A stretch of DNA of 64,000 nucleotides from Sphingobium sp. 66-54 (GCA_001899715.1 MKWI01000027.1:1-64000), one strand, 5' to 3'. Positions 1-7,654 are shown, counted from the first letter of the stretch. The notes: generated by a model not told the origin, from the letters alone. Made by a program: numbers and translations.

Positions 1-2
1 AT

Positions 3-155
3 GTGTGGGGCAGCGTGCTGGGCGGTGACGACGCGTGCCCCAACAGCGCGCCCTATACCCCGTATTGGGGTGACGGCGTCCATCTCACACCGGATGGGCA
101 GACCGTGCAGGCCGGCATCATCGTCGATGCCTGCGACGCGCTGGCGGGGTGGTGA
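3..155 (+). CDS. SGNH/GDSL hydrolase, C-terminal fragment (5' end outside window)
   Basis: Open frame entering from the left edge and ending at TGA 153-155. The visible 50 residues contain D-G-V-H-L-T-P-D-G, which matches the block V DxxH motif of SGNH (GDSL) esterases, where Asp and His complete the catalytic triad with an upstream Ser not visible here. Only the last part of the protein is in the window. Lying directly before lysis genes, it is probably a phage structural or tail-associated esterase; that role is inferred from position. The family call rests on one motif. Confidence 0.55.
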   Translation: MWGSVLGGDDACPNSAPYTPYWGDGVHLTPDGQTVQAGIIVDACDALAGW

Positions 156-157
156 GG

Positions 158-418
158 ATGACCGACCTCAACGCCAAGCTCGACCGGATGCTGGGGAAGG
201 TCGACGCGATCATGATCCTCCAGACCGAGCACTCGCAGCGGCTGGACGACCTCAGCCGGCGCGTCGCGCTGGTGGAGCAGGGCGTCACGGCGACCAAGGA
301 TGTGGTCGAGGCGTGGTCGGCCGCCAAATATTCGCTTCGGCTCGTGCAGCGGATCGCCGGTTTCGCGGCGGCCATCGCGGGGCTGGTGGCGGCGGCCAAG
401 GGCTGGCTGCACAGATAG
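158..418 (+). CDS. Small phage protein with coiled coil and C-terminal TM segment
   Basis: 86 residues, starting at ATG 158, two bases after the previous stop (TGA 153-155), so the two genes are probably translationally coupled. Residues 1-50 are charged and helical with heptad-like leucines and valines; residues about 64-82 form one hydrophobic segment ending in a short basic tail. Phage proteins of this build in front of a holin and endolysin are common, but I do not recognise a named family. It could be a holin accessory or antiholin. The upstream in-frame GTG at 149 would lie inside the previous gene and is less likely. Confidence 0.7.
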   Translation: MTDLNAKLDRMLGKVDAIMILQTEHSQRLDDLSRRVALVEQGVTATKDVVEAWSAAKYSLRLVQRIAGFAAAIAGLVAAAKGWLHR

Positions 419-428
419 GAGACAGACG

Positions 429-662
429 ATGCTCAACTATCAGCGGGCGCGCATCCGGGCGCGCCTGATCGACGACGTGCGCCGGGCGCACCGACTCTGG
501 TCCGTGCGGATCGCGGCGATCGGCGCAGCCTGTGCGGCGGCATGGGGCGCGCTGCCGGCGGATAGCCGCGCGCTCATTCCGGGTGCGCCGTGGATCGGCC
601 TGGCGCTGTTCGCCGCGACCGCGCTTGCCCGCATCCTCCACCAGCCGGAGCTGCACTCGTGA
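429..662 (+). CDS. Holin-like small membrane protein
   Basis: 77 residues. The N-terminal 25 residues are strongly basic (several Arg), followed by two hydrophobic stretches (about residues 25-40 and 52-70), a small two-TM topology with N-terminal positive charge as in phage holins. An upstream AGGAGA at 418-423 gives a ribosome binding site for ATG 429. The stop TGA (660-662) overlaps the GTG start of the endolysin, the usual holin-endolysin coupling. Sequence alone does not prove pore formation; position and topology support the call. Confidence 0.65.
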   Translation: MLNYQRARIRARLIDDVRRAHRLWSVRIAAIGAACAAAWGALPADSRALIPGAPWIGLALFAATALARILHQPELHS

Positions 663-1165
663 TCCCCGCAGGCGGCCTTACCCCGCTGCGGGCCGGCGCG
701 CTGGGCGGCGCGATCGGCGGCGGCGCGTTCGTCGCGCTCGCGGTGGCGATCGCCACGCCAGTGGTCGAGCATTGGGAAGGGACGCGGCTCGCGCCCTATC
801 GGGACATTGCCGGTATCGCGACCGTCTGCACCGGCGAGACGCGGGTGGAGATGCGCCGCTATACGCCGGCCGAATGCAAGGCGATGCTGCACCGGGCGCT
901 GGCCGACGACTATGCCCCGGCGGTGCTGAGAGCGGTGCCCGCCCTCAAGGATCGGCCCAACCAGTTCGCCGCGTCCATCTCGCTCGCCTACAATATCGGC
1001 GAGGTCGCCTTCACCCGCTCGACCGTGGCGCGGCGCTTCAATACCGGCGACTGGCGGGGCGGCTGCGACGCCTTCCTGATGTGGACCCGCGCGGGTGGGC
1101 GCGTGCTCCCCGGCCTGGAGAAGCGCCGCCGCGCCGAACGTCAACTGTGCCTCAAGGGGCTATGA
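659..1165 (+). CDS. Phage endolysin, GH24 lysozyme (RrrD/T4-lysozyme-like)
   Basis: 168 residues from GTG 659, which overlaps the stop of the preceding gene. Hydrolyses the beta-1,4 bond of peptidoglycan at host lysis. After a hydrophobic N-terminal segment (about residues 10-35), which could be a signal-arrest-release anchor, comes the catalytic block E-H-W-E-G-T-R with Y-R-D-I-A-G and T-V-C-T-G-E-T, matching the GH24 Glu/Asp/Thr triad region. The C-terminal half carries N-Q-F-A-A...S-L-A-Y-N-I-G and the W-R-G-G-C-D-A-F core of the fold. Membrane-tethered export of this type would not need holin pores for passage, only for timing. Confidence 0.92.
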   Translation: MIPAGGLTPLRAGALGGAIGGGAFVALAVAIATPVVEHWEGTRLAPYRDIAGIATVCTGETRVEMRRYTPAECKAMLHRALADDYAPAVLRAVPALKDRPNQFAASISLAYNIGEVAFTRSTVARRFNTGDWRGGCDAFLMWTRAGGRVLPGLEKRRRAERQLCLKGL

Positions 1166-1665
1166 TGGGCGCGCTGCTCGCCCGGCTGACGCCGCCGTTA
1201 GGGATCGGCGCGCTGCTCGCCATTGCCGGCCTGAGCGCAGCGCTGATGCTGAGCCGTGCCCGGCTGGACAGCGCGCGGCAGGCCCTCACGGCCGAGCGAG
1301 CCCTGCGCGCGGCGGACGCTGCCGCGTTCGAAGCCGCACAAGCGCGTGCCGATGCCAGCTGGCGGGCCGAGGTCGCCCGCATCCAGAATAGGAACCGGAG
1401 ACTGAACGATGATGCCGATCGCAAGGTTGATGCTGCCCGCGCTGACTATGCTACTCGTGTGCTGCGCCTCCCCCCGGCCCCGGCCGATCCCGGTCCGTCC
1501 GGTGGCGGTGCGCTGCCCGGCGCCGAGCTTCCCGCGCGCGCTGACCGATCCGGTGGAGCGCCCATCCTTCTTGACCGTGCCGACGCCCTGATCTGCGCCG
1601 CCAATACCGCCCGGCTGGAGGCCGCCCACGAATGGGCGGCAGAGCCGGGGTCTCCAGCCGAATAA
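1162..1665 (+). CDS. Rz-like inner-membrane spanin (i-spanin)
   Basis: 167 residues starting at ATG 1162 (ATGATG; the second Met is an alternative), overlapping the endolysin stop as ATGA, with AAGGGG upstream at 1154-1159. One N-terminal TM anchor (about residues 11-28) is followed by a long Ala/Arg/Glu-rich helix with coiled-coil character, then a Pro/Gly-rich tail: the Rz topology, with the domain reaching across the periplasm. The key support is the Rz1-like gene nested in another frame (1409-1591). Together they would fuse inner and outer membranes in the last step of lysis. The protein sequence itself is low-complexity, so homology is judged from topology and context. Confidence 0.75.
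   Translation: MMGALLARLTPPLGIGALLAIAGLSAALMLSRARLDSARQALTAERALRAADAAAFEAAQARADASWRAEVARIQNRNRRLNDDADRKVDAARADYATRVLRLPPAPADPGPSGGGALPGAELPARADRSGGAPILLDRADALICAANTARLEAAHEWAAEPGSPAE
1409..1591 (+). CDS. Rz1-like outer-membrane lipoprotein spanin (o-spanin), nested in the i-spanin gene
   Basis: 60 residues in a different frame, wholly inside the i-spanin gene. GGAG at 1397-1400 lies 8 bases before ATG 1409, a good ribosome binding site in the middle of another gene. The N-terminus is a short signal peptide (M-M-P-I-A-R-L-M-L-P-A-L-T) ending in L-L-V-C-C, read as a lipobox with Cys acylation (the -1 residue is Cys or Val rather than the usual Gly/Ala, so processing is slightly unusual). The rest is Pro/Arg-rich, as in lambda Rz1. 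Full nesting with an in-frame RBS is the Rz/Rz1 arrangement. Confidence 0.75.
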   Translation: MMPIARLMLPALTMLLVCCASPRPRPIPVRPVAVRCPAPSFPRALTDPVERPSFLTVPTP

Positions 1666-1695
1666 TTGCCCCGCCGGCATAATTGCCCCGCCGGC
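1662..1695. repeat. Perfect 17-bp tandem direct repeat
   Basis: The unit ATAATTGCCCCGCCGGC occurs twice back to back (1662-1678 and 1679-1695). The first copy overlaps the TAA stop of the i-spanin gene. It may be a replication-slippage duplication near the prophage boundary; no function is evident. Confidence 0.9.
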
Positions 1696-2107
1696 GGAGT
1701 TTCATCCGATATGGCCGCGAGCTAGGGATGGAAACACCGACGCACTGCACGCAAAATTAAGGGTCTGCCGTTAGGCGGTGCCACTATGGCACGGGACAGA
1801 GCTGCGCATCGGGCGGACTTGTCTCGGGATTGGCGGCGCTGTATCAAAGCACCCGGCCAATCTGCCGGATAGCGAGGGTTTCGGCATGGTTCGACAAAAG
1901 GGGAAGACCATCCATATGAGATGGAACGCACAGCGGGTCCGTGCCATGATCGCGCGGCCCTGACCTTGCGTCGCCAGCCGTCCATCGCCTCGCAGCGCGC
2001 CGGTTCGCCCACGGCCGGATCGTCGCATATCCACCTAGAACAAACCGGTCGCTCCCTTACCCCAATTCCAAAGCATAACAGCCATCATGCCTGACTGGAG
2101 ACCGTCA
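1666..2107. other. Intergenic region at the presumed prophage-chromosome boundary
   Basis: About 440 bases between the spanin genes and the EpsD-like gene. Apart from the tandem 17-bp repeat at its left edge I see no convincing gene, tRNA or terminator. A 61-codon frame at 1778-1963 has no recognisable features. The prophage attR site is expected in or near this stretch but cannot be recognised without the other end. Confidence 0.5.
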
Positions 2108-2992
2108 ATGCCCAAGCTGAGGAGCGCCTCGATCATCGCGCTTACGTCCGCCGTCCTTCTCGTCACCGCCTGCCAGAAAAAGGCGGAGGGCCAGGTGGTC
2201 GCCATCGTCAACGGCGAGGAGATCACACTCACCGAACTCAACGCCGAAATCGCCGACCTCAACGTGCCCGCCAATGCCGACAAGGAGGCCGTGCGCAACC
2301 AGGTGTTGCAGCGCATGGTCGACCGCCGCCTGCTGGTGCAGGCCGCCAAGGAGGCGGGTCTGGACCGCGACCCGCAGTTCCTCACGCAGCAGCGCCGCAT
2401 GGAGGAGCAGCTTCTCGTCAGCATGTACGGCAAGAAGACGATGGATTCGATCCGCGTGCCCGACCAGACGGCGATCGACAAATATATCTCCACGCACCCG
2501 ACGCAGTTTGCCGACCGCAAGCGCTTCAAGCTCGATCAGTTGCAGATCGACGTGCCGGCCGACCCGACCCGTCTCAAGGAACTGGAGAGCGCCCATTCGC
2601 TCGCCGAGGTCGCAACGCGGCTGACCGCCATGGGCATCGCCTTCCAGCGCGGCACCGGCACGCTGGATTCGGCCGGCGTCGCGCCGGAGATGCTCCAGCG
2701 GCTGCAATCGCTGCCGCCGGGCGAGCCGTTCATCGTGCCGCGCAACGGCAAGCTGGTCATCAACGCCATCACCGCCGTCGAGTCGGTTGCCGTCTCGCCC
2801 GAGCAGGCCCGGCCGATCGCCGCACAGGCCATCCGCAACGAGGAGCTGAACAAGGTCGGCGAGCAGCGGCTGAAGGAAGCCAAGACGAAGGCCAAGATCG
2901 AGTTCCAGCCGGGCTATGAGGTGAAGGCGGACGCCGCCAAGCCCGCCGCGCTGCCGGCCGCCGGCAATGCGGCGGAACCGGCCGGTAACTGA
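2108..2992 (+). CDS. EpsD-family lipoprotein, SurA/PpiC-like peptidyl-prolyl isomerase
   Basis: 294 residues. ATG 2108 is preferred over ATG 2087 because GGAG at 2097-2100 serves it. The N-terminus is a lipoprotein signal ending in L-L-V-T-A-C, so the mature protein is lipid-anchored in the envelope. Residues 30-130 resemble the SurA N-terminal domain (V-N-G-E-E-I-T followed by helices with Q-V-L-Q-R-M-V-D-R-R-L-L), and the rest resembles EpsD proteins of exopolysaccharide/exosortase loci. The Lys/Ala-rich tail is low-complexity. No exosortase gene is nearby; the following glycosyltransferase suggests a shared role in an extracellular polysaccharide. PPIase activity itself is uncertain because no parvulin catalytic motif is obvious. 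Confidence 0.8.
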   Translation: MPKLRSASIIALTSAVLLVTACQKKAEGQVVAIVNGEEITLTELNAEIADLNVPANADKEAVRNQVLQRMVDRRLLVQAAKEAGLDRDPQFLTQQRRMEEQLLVSMYGKKTMDSIRVPDQTAIDKYISTHPTQFADRKRFKLDQLQIDVPADPTRLKELESAHSLAEVATRLTAMGIAFQRGTGTLDSAGVAPEMLQRLQSLPPGEPFIVPRNGKLVINAITAVESVAVSPEQARPIAAQAIRNEELNKVGEQRLKEAKTKAKIEFQPGYEVKADAAKPAALPAAGNAAEPAGN

Positions 2993-3003
2993 GCGGACCA
3001 CCA

Positions 3004-3029
3004 AGGGCGCGCCGGTCCGGGCGCGCCCT
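3004..3029 (+). terminator. Perfect 10-bp hairpin after the EpsD-like gene
   Basis: Stem AGGGCGCGCC (3004-3013), loop of 6, and its exact complement at 3020-3029, starting 12 bases after the stop codon. There is no U tract, so it could be a Rho-assisted terminator or an mRNA-protecting stem. Confidence 0.5.
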
Positions 3030-3092
3030 CCCGCTCTCGGTCCGCCGCCTGAAGCCGCCACGCGCGGCTGAGCGGCACAGAGGTTGGCTCCC

Positions 3093-4277
3093 GTGATTCT
3101 CGATCTTCTGGCCTGGGGCCTCGTCGCGCTTCCGCTGCTGTTGCTGGCCGTGCTCGCCATCGAGCTCGCGCTGGGGGTGCTGGTGCGCCCGGCCCGGACC
3201 ACGAGAGCCGGCGGCGAACGGCGCCGCACCGTCATCCTGATGCCGGCGCACAACGAAGCGGGCGGCATCGCGGCCACCCTCGCCCGGCTGGCGCCCGCGC
3301 TCGATGACTGGACGCGGCTGATCGTGGTGGCGGACAATTGCGCCGACGAGACAGCCGCCATCGCGCGCAACGCCGGTGCGGCAGTGCTCGAACGCCACGA
3401 TAGCACGCGGCGGGGCAAGGGACACGCGCTCGCCTTCGGCCGCGACACGCTGCGCGGCGACCCGCCCGACTGCCTCGTGGTGCTCGACGCGGATTGCGAA
3501 ATGGACCGCGATGACCTGCGGCTACTGATCGACACCGCCTGCGCGCGCGGCCGCCCGGTGCAGAGCCGCTATCTGATGCGCCCCCGCCCCGGCGCGAGCG
3601 CGATGACGCAGATTTCCAACTTCGCCTTTCTTATCAAGAATCTGGTGCGCGCGCGGGCCAATGCGTGGCTGGGAACGCCGGCCATGCTGGGGGGGACCGG
3701 CATGGCCTTCCCCTGGGCGCTCGTCGCGAACGCACCGCTCGCCACCAGCCATCTCGTCGAGGATCTGGTGCTCGGCATCGGCTTCGCGAAAACTGGGCAC
3801 GCGCCGGTCTTTCTGGAGCAGGCGACGGTGTGGAGCGACCCGGCCGGCCAGCAGGACACGCTGACGCAGCGCACCCGCTGGGAGCATGGCTATATCGCCA
3901 CGGCACTGCAACAGGGCCTGCCGCTGGTGCTGCGGGGGCTGGGCACCGTGCGGCCGGCACTGTGCTGGCACGGGCTCAGCCTGCTGGTGCCGCCGCTGGC
4001 GCTGATGATGAGCGTGAGCCTGCTGGTCCTCGCGCTGACCGCCGTGCTCGCCCTCCTCGGCGCCAGTTCGATGCCTGCCGCGCTGATGGCGGGCGCGCTG
4101 GCGCTCTGCGCGCTGCTGCTGGCGCTCGCCTGGTATCGCGACGGGCGCGAAACGGTGCGCGCGGCGACACTGGCGCGGATCCCGCTCTATCTCTTGTGGA
4201 AAATCCCTGTCTATCTGCGGCTTGCCGGCAAGCGCGAGCGCAACTGGGTGCGCACCCGGCGCGACGGCGAGGGATAG
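3093..4277 (+). CDS. Membrane GT2-family glycosyltransferase
   Basis: 394 residues from GTG 3093, which has AGAGG at 3079-3083 at good spacing; the earlier TTG 3084 lacks room for a binding site. An N-terminal TM segment is followed by a GT-A domain: V-I-L-M-P-A-H-N-E-A nucleotide-sugar binding start, V-V-A-D-N-C-A-D-E-T, the D-A-D metal site in V-L-D-A-D-C-E-M-D, and Q-R-T-R-W, the QxxRW motif of processive membrane synthases. Three to four TM segments follow at the C-terminus. It probably builds an exported polysaccharide from UDP- or GDP-sugars at the inner membrane. The substrate cannot be told. Confidence 0.88.
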   Translation: MILDLLAWGLVALPLLLLAVLAIELALGVLVRPARTTRAGGERRRTVILMPAHNEAGGIAATLARLAPALDDWTRLIVVADNCADETAAIARNAGAAVLERHDSTRRGKGHALAFGRDTLRGDPPDCLVVLDADCEMDRDDLRLLIDTACARGRPVQSRYLMRPRPGASAMTQISNFAFLIKNLVRARANAWLGTPAMLGGTGMAFPWALVANAPLATSHLVEDLVLGIGFAKTGHAPVFLEQATVWSDPAGQQDTLTQRTRWEHGYIATALQQGLPLVLRGLGTVRPALCWHGLSLLVPPLALMMSVSLLVLALTAVLALLGASSMPAALMAGALALCALLLALAWYRDGRETVRAATLARIPLYLLWKIPVYLRLAGKRERNWVRTRRDGEG

Positions 4278-4358
4278 CGCAAGGGCCGATAGCGGTGGCA
4301 GTGGGGGCCAGCCCGGACGCGTCGAGAAATCTCGATGCCGTTGCAAACCCTGCCTCAT

Positions 4359-4519
4359 TCGTCACCCGGGCTTGACCCGGGATCCCGCTTTCTTATCCGC
4401 AAATAGCGTGCGAATGGTGGCCGGCCATCTGTCATAACTGCCGCTTATCCTGCGCTTCGGCTCTGGACTGGCCTTCACAATTGGGAAGCGGGACCCCGGG
4501 TCAAGCCCGGGGTGACGAA
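4359..4519. repeat. Inverted pair of a REP-like repeat (CACCCGGGCTTGACCCGG type)
   Basis: A unit with GTCACCCGGGCTTGACCCGG plus a flanking ATCCCGCTTT (4359-4391) recurs almost perfectly in inverse orientation at 4485-4519, about 95 bases apart. The pair could fold into one long hairpin. From memory, units of this sequence are dispersed in sphingomonad genomes between genes. Confidence 0.8.
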
Positions 4520-4719
4520 GGTTAGGCACTTGGGATGAAGAGGGATTAGGAATACCGCTACTCACCACTACCGGGGTCGTTTTGGCGGCAGGGTTCTAGC
4601 CACGGAGCCGGTCAATCATTCATGTTGAAATTTGCTGTCGGGGGCCGACATGCCTTCAAGTTCCCGTCGCAAAAGTAACATGGACACTGAAGCAAAGTCT
4701 GCATGACGGCTTCCCTTGA

Positions 4720-4735
4720 GATAACGCGCGTTATC
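4720..4735. promoter_or_regulatory. Perfect 16-bp palindrome, candidate repressor operator
   Basis: GATAACGCGCGTTATC is a perfect palindrome ending 122 bases before the MFS start (4858). Its size and symmetry fit an operator for a dimeric helix-turn-helix regulator (TetR, GntR or MarR type). No regulator gene is adjacent, so the binder is unknown. Confidence 0.5.
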
Positions 4736-4857
4736 CACCCAGACCTCATCCGCTCCAGCCTCCCGCTCGCCAGCCGTCCGCGGCATGCGACCGAGTTTCC
4801 ACTTGCATCGCGCGGCGCGACCCGCCTCTATGCGCGGGGCCGGCGCGGCCGGCCACG

Positions 4858-6132
4858 ATGGAGGGGATGATTTTGTCCAGTCAGAGCGACACGCCGGCGG
4901 CAACCGGCGACGCAGCCGGCCACAGGGGAACGATTCGCGGCTGGGGCAGCTTTGTCCTCATCCTGATCTCACTGATCGTGGAAGGGTTCGATTTGCAGGC
5001 CGCCAATTTCGCGGCGCCCTCCATTGTCGAGGATTTCGGCATCGACCGCGCGGAGATTGGCCCGCTGCTCTCCGCCAGCCTCATCGGCGTGCTGATCGGC
5101 GCGCTGACCATCGGGCCACTGGGCGACCGCTTCGGCCGGCGGACGATCCTGATCGCCTGCTGCGTGGCCTATGGCACGCTCTCGCTGATCGCGGCGCTGG
5201 CGGTCAACCTGCCGCAACTCATCGTGCTGCGCTTCCTCATCGGCATCGGTCTGGGCGCGGTGCTACCCAACGCACTGGCGCTGGCCGGCGAACTGGCGCC
5301 GCGCCGGCTGCTCGCCACAGCGACGGGGCTGGTCGGCATCGGCATCACCTTCGGCGGCGTGGTCGCCGGCGCGGTTGCCGCGCATTATCTGCCGACCCAT
5401 GGCTGGCCGGCGCTGTTCGTGGCCGGCGGCGTGCTGCCGATCGCTATCGCGCTGTTGCTCTGGCTGGCGCTGCCGGAGAGCCCGGCGTTCCGGCCGGGGG
5501 CAGCGCCAAAAGCCGCCACGGCCGGGGTGCGCGCCGTGCTGGCACCGGAATTTCGCGGACGGACGCTCGCCATCTGGCTGATCTTCGCGCTCGTGCTCAT
5601 GGTCATCTACCTGCTGAGCGGCTGGATTCCGCTGCTTATCAGGGATCAGGGCTATTCGCTCGCGCAAGCCTCGTGGATCGCCACGGGCGTCCATGCGGGC
5701 GGCGTGGCGGGCGGCGTGTGCGCCAGCCTGCTGCTCGCTCGCGCGCAGTGGAAAATCGTCGCCATCTTCGCCGCGCTCGCCGCCCTCTCCCTGCTGCTGC
5801 TCGCCGTTCACAACTGGGGCATGGGGATGCTGATCGCGCTGCTGCTGCTCGTCGGCTTCTTCAGCACCGGCACGCAGAACGGCCTCAACGGATCGGCCAG
5901 CGCCACCTATCCAGCCGCCTTCCGTGCCTCCGGCCTCGGCTGGGCGCTGGGGCTGGGACGGGTGGGCTCGATCCTAGGTCCGCTGGCCGGATCGCTCGCC
6001 ATTCTGCTCGGGCTTACAGCGGCCCGGCATTTCTTCCTCATCGCCCTGCTGCCGCTCGCCATCGCCGCGCTGCTCGCGCTGTGGCTGGCGCGCCGGCAGC
6101 GCCTCGCCCCGCCGATGGATGAGGGGCAATAA
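4858..6132 (+). CDS. MFS transporter, aromatic acid:H+ symporter (AAHS/PcaK-like)
   Basis: 424 residues, about 12 TM segments. The first TM holds the G-F-D-L-Q-A-A-N-F-A-A-P motif characteristic of the AAHS family (PcaK, BenK, VanK: D-G-F-D-x-Q), and L-G-D-R-F-G-R-R is the loop 2-3 signature. It likely imports an aromatic acid with protons, consistent with the ring-degradation genes that follow (LigW-like amidohydrolase 18 bases downstream). Start uncertain: ATG 4858 or ATG 4867, both near a GGAGGGG. The carried acid cannot be deduced. Confidence 0.87.
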   Translation: MEGMILSSQSDTPAATGDAAGHRGTIRGWGSFVLILISLIVEGFDLQAANFAAPSIVEDFGIDRAEIGPLLSASLIGVLIGALTIGPLGDRFGRRTILIACCVAYGTLSLIAALAVNLPQLIVLRFLIGIGLGAVLPNALALAGELAPRRLLATATGLVGIGITFGGVVAGAVAAHYLPTHGWPALFVAGGVLPIAIALLLWLALPESPAFRPGAAPKAATAGVRAVLAPEFRGRTLAIWLIFALVLMVIYLLSGWIPLLIRDQGYSLAQASWIATGVHAGGVAGGVCASLLLARAQWKIVAIFAALAALSLLLLAVHNWGMGMLIALLLLVGFFSTGTQNGLNGSASATYPAAFRASGLGWALGLGRVGSILGPLAGSLAILLGLTAARHFFLIALLPLAIAALLALWLARRQRLAPPMDEGQ

Positions 6133-6150
6133 CCCGGAAGGAGAACCGTC

Positions 6151-7188
6151 ATGTCTGCAAAGATGCGTCTGATTGCCACCGAGGAAGCCTGGTCCATCCC
6201 GGAGGTCGCCGCGCAACTGCGCGAGGAGGTGCGCGGGCCGACGCAGAGCCTCGACAAGCTGCTCTGCCGCGGCATCTACGATGCGGACCCGGACGCCTCC
6301 GGCTACGGTAGCATGAACTTCCTCGACGGGCTGCTCGACGTTGAGGCCAAGCGCCTGCCGGAGATGGATGCGCTGGGCGTCGATATGCACCTGCTCTCGC
6401 TCACCGCACCCGGCGTGCAGATGTTCGATGCGGATACGGCGACCAACCTCGCCGCGCTCGCCAACGACAAGCTGGCGGACATCTGCCGCAAGCGCCCCGC
6501 CCGCTTCTCCGGCCTCGCCAGCTTCGCGCCGCAAAGCCCCAGGCGCGCGGCCAAGGAGATGGAGCGGGCAATCAACAGCCTCAAGCTCAACGGCTTCATC
6601 CTCAACAGCCACACCCATGGCGAATATCTGGACGACCCCAAATATTGGCCGTGCCTTGAGGCCGCCGAAGCGCTGGGTGCCTGCATCTACATCCACCCGC
6701 GCGCCGCCTCCGACACGCTCAAGGGGCCGCTGATGGACTATGGCATGGACAGCGCCATGTGGGGCTATGGCGTGGAGGTGGGCACCCATGTCGTCCGCAT
6801 GATGGCGGGCGGCGTGTTCGACCGCTTCCCCAAGCTCAAGATCTGCATCGGCCATATGGGCGAGGCGATCCCCTTCTGGATCTGGCGGATCAATTTCATG
6901 AACAGCCGTGCGCAAGCCATCGGCCGGGCGCCGAAGACCAAGCTCAGCATCGCGGAGTATTTCCAGCAGAACTTCGTAGTGACGACAAGCGGCGTCGAGG
7001 ACCCGCTGGCGCTGCGCTACACCATCGACAAGATCGGCATCGACAATGTGCTATGGGCCATCGACTATCCCTATCAGCCCATGAAGCCGGCGGTGGACTT
7101 CATCGACGCGTTCGACTGCACGGACACCGAGCGACACGCGCTCTGCCACGGCAATGCCGAGCGCATCTTCCACATAGCGCCGCGCTGA
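6151..7188 (+). CDS. Amidohydrolase-2 family decarboxylase (LigW / gamma-resorcylate decarboxylase-like)
   Basis: 345 residues, starting at ATG 6151 behind GGAAGGAG. The family (ACMSD-like) removes CO2 non-oxidatively from aromatic acids at a divalent metal site. Visible features in order: A-T-E-E-A-W at residues 8-13 (the metal-binding Glu region of LigW), M-D-A-L-G-V-D-M-H, N-S-H-T-H-G, Y-I-H-P-R-A with the metal-binding His, G-H-M-G-E-A-I-P, and A-I-D-Y-P-Y-Q near the C-terminus with the metal-binding Asp. These match 5-carboxyvanillate decarboxylase LigW closely as remembered. It sits between an aromatic-acid transporter and a SnoaL-like gene, so a role in ring-carboxylate turnover is likely. 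The substrate may instead be a resorcylate or dihydroxybenzoate. Confidence 0.85.
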   Translation: MSAKMRLIATEEAWSIPEVAAQLREEVRGPTQSLDKLLCRGIYDADPDASGYGSMNFLDGLLDVEAKRLPEMDALGVDMHLLSLTAPGVQMFDADTATNLAALANDKLADICRKRPARFSGLASFAPQSPRRAAKEMERAINSLKLNGFILNSHTHGEYLDDPKYWPCLEAAEALGACIYIHPRAASDTLKGPLMDYGMDSAMWGYGVEVGTHVVRMMAGGVFDRFPKLKICIGHMGEAIPFWIWRINFMNSRAQAIGRAPKTKLSIAEYFQQNFVVTTSGVEDPLALRYTIDKIGIDNVLWAIDYPYQPMKPAVDFIDAFDCTDTERHALCHGNAERIFHIAPR

Positions 7189-7198
7189 GGAGGGGGCG

Positions 7199-7654
7199 AT
7201 GACACTCAAGACCAGGGACAAGCTCGCCATTTACGAGCTGTACGCCCGCTATAGCTGGGCGCTCGATACCGGTGACACCGAGGGCTATCTCGCCCTGTTC
7301 ACGCCGGATGCCGAAGCGACCGAGGAAACGCGCGAGGGCGGCATCGAGGTGCGCAAGGGCCGCGAGGAAATCCGCAAGCTGGTGCTCAAATTCCACGAGC
7401 GCCCGGATTTCCCCGGCCACCAGCACCAGATGGCGCAGTTCGTGTTCGAGCCGGACCCGGAGGAGCGCAAGCATCACTGGGTGGTGCGCTCCTACGCATG
7501 GGCCACGATCAACCGCCCGCCCGAACCGCCGCATCTGCACTGGTGCGGCCATGTCCGCGACGTGGTGGCCAAGGTGGACGGCGAATGGCTGATCGCCTCC
7601 AAGCAGATCATGGGCTGGGCGGGCAAGGTGCTGGAGCGGTTCGAGACGGAGTGA
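7199..7654 (+). CDS. SnoaL-like / NTF2-fold protein
   Basis: 151 residues with AGGAGGGGGC before ATG 7199, 10 bases after the decarboxylase stop, so co-transcribed. The pattern Y-A-R-Y-S-W-A-L-D-T-G-D then L-F-T-P-D-A near the N-terminus, and the C-terminal V-D-G-E-W-L-I-A-S-K, is that of SnoaL-like cone-fold proteins (NTF2 superfamily). Members include dehydratases, cyclases and aromatic-pathway accessory enzymes. The catalytic reaction cannot be assigned; by position it works on the same compound as the decarboxylase. Confidence 0.8.
   Translation: MTLKTRDKLAIYELYARYSWALDTGDTEGYLALFTPDAEATEETREGGIEVRKGREEIRKLVLKFHERPDFPGHQHQMAQFVFEPDPEERKHHWVVRSYAWATINRPPEPPHLHWCGHVRDVVAKVDGEWLIASKQIMGWAGKVLERFETE

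Larger units (their letters stand above)
1..1665 (+). mobile_element. Right end of a prophage (lysis cassette)
   Basis: Five tightly packed genes in the order SGNH hydrolase (partial), small coiled-coil/TM protein, holin-like protein, GH24 endolysin, Rz-like spanin with a nested Rz1-like gene. This order and the overlapping starts and stops are typical of a tailed-phage lysis module. The next gene downstream (EpsD-like lipoprotein) is an ordinary chromosomal type, so the prophage boundary probably lies between 1666 and 2107. No integrase or second att copy is visible here because the phage body is off the left edge. Confidence 0.8.
4278..4857. other. Long intergenic region with a palindromic repeat pair and an operator-like palindrome
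   Basis: About 580 bases without a convincing gene. It holds an inverted pair of a dispersed repeat (4359-4391 and 4485-4519) and a perfect 16-bp palindrome (4720-4735) upstream of the MFS gene. A 95-codon frame on the minus strand (4616-4903) runs into the transporter gene and looks like a chance frame. Confidence 0.6.

Noticed and set aside
1662..1695. Tandem 17-bp repeat as the prophage attachment site
   Set aside because: att copies should flank the prophage, not lie side by side; no second end is available to test.
4616..4903. Minus-strand 95-codon frame in the gap before the MFS gene
   Set aside because: Overlaps the transporter start, lacks recognisable features and spans an operator-like palindrome.
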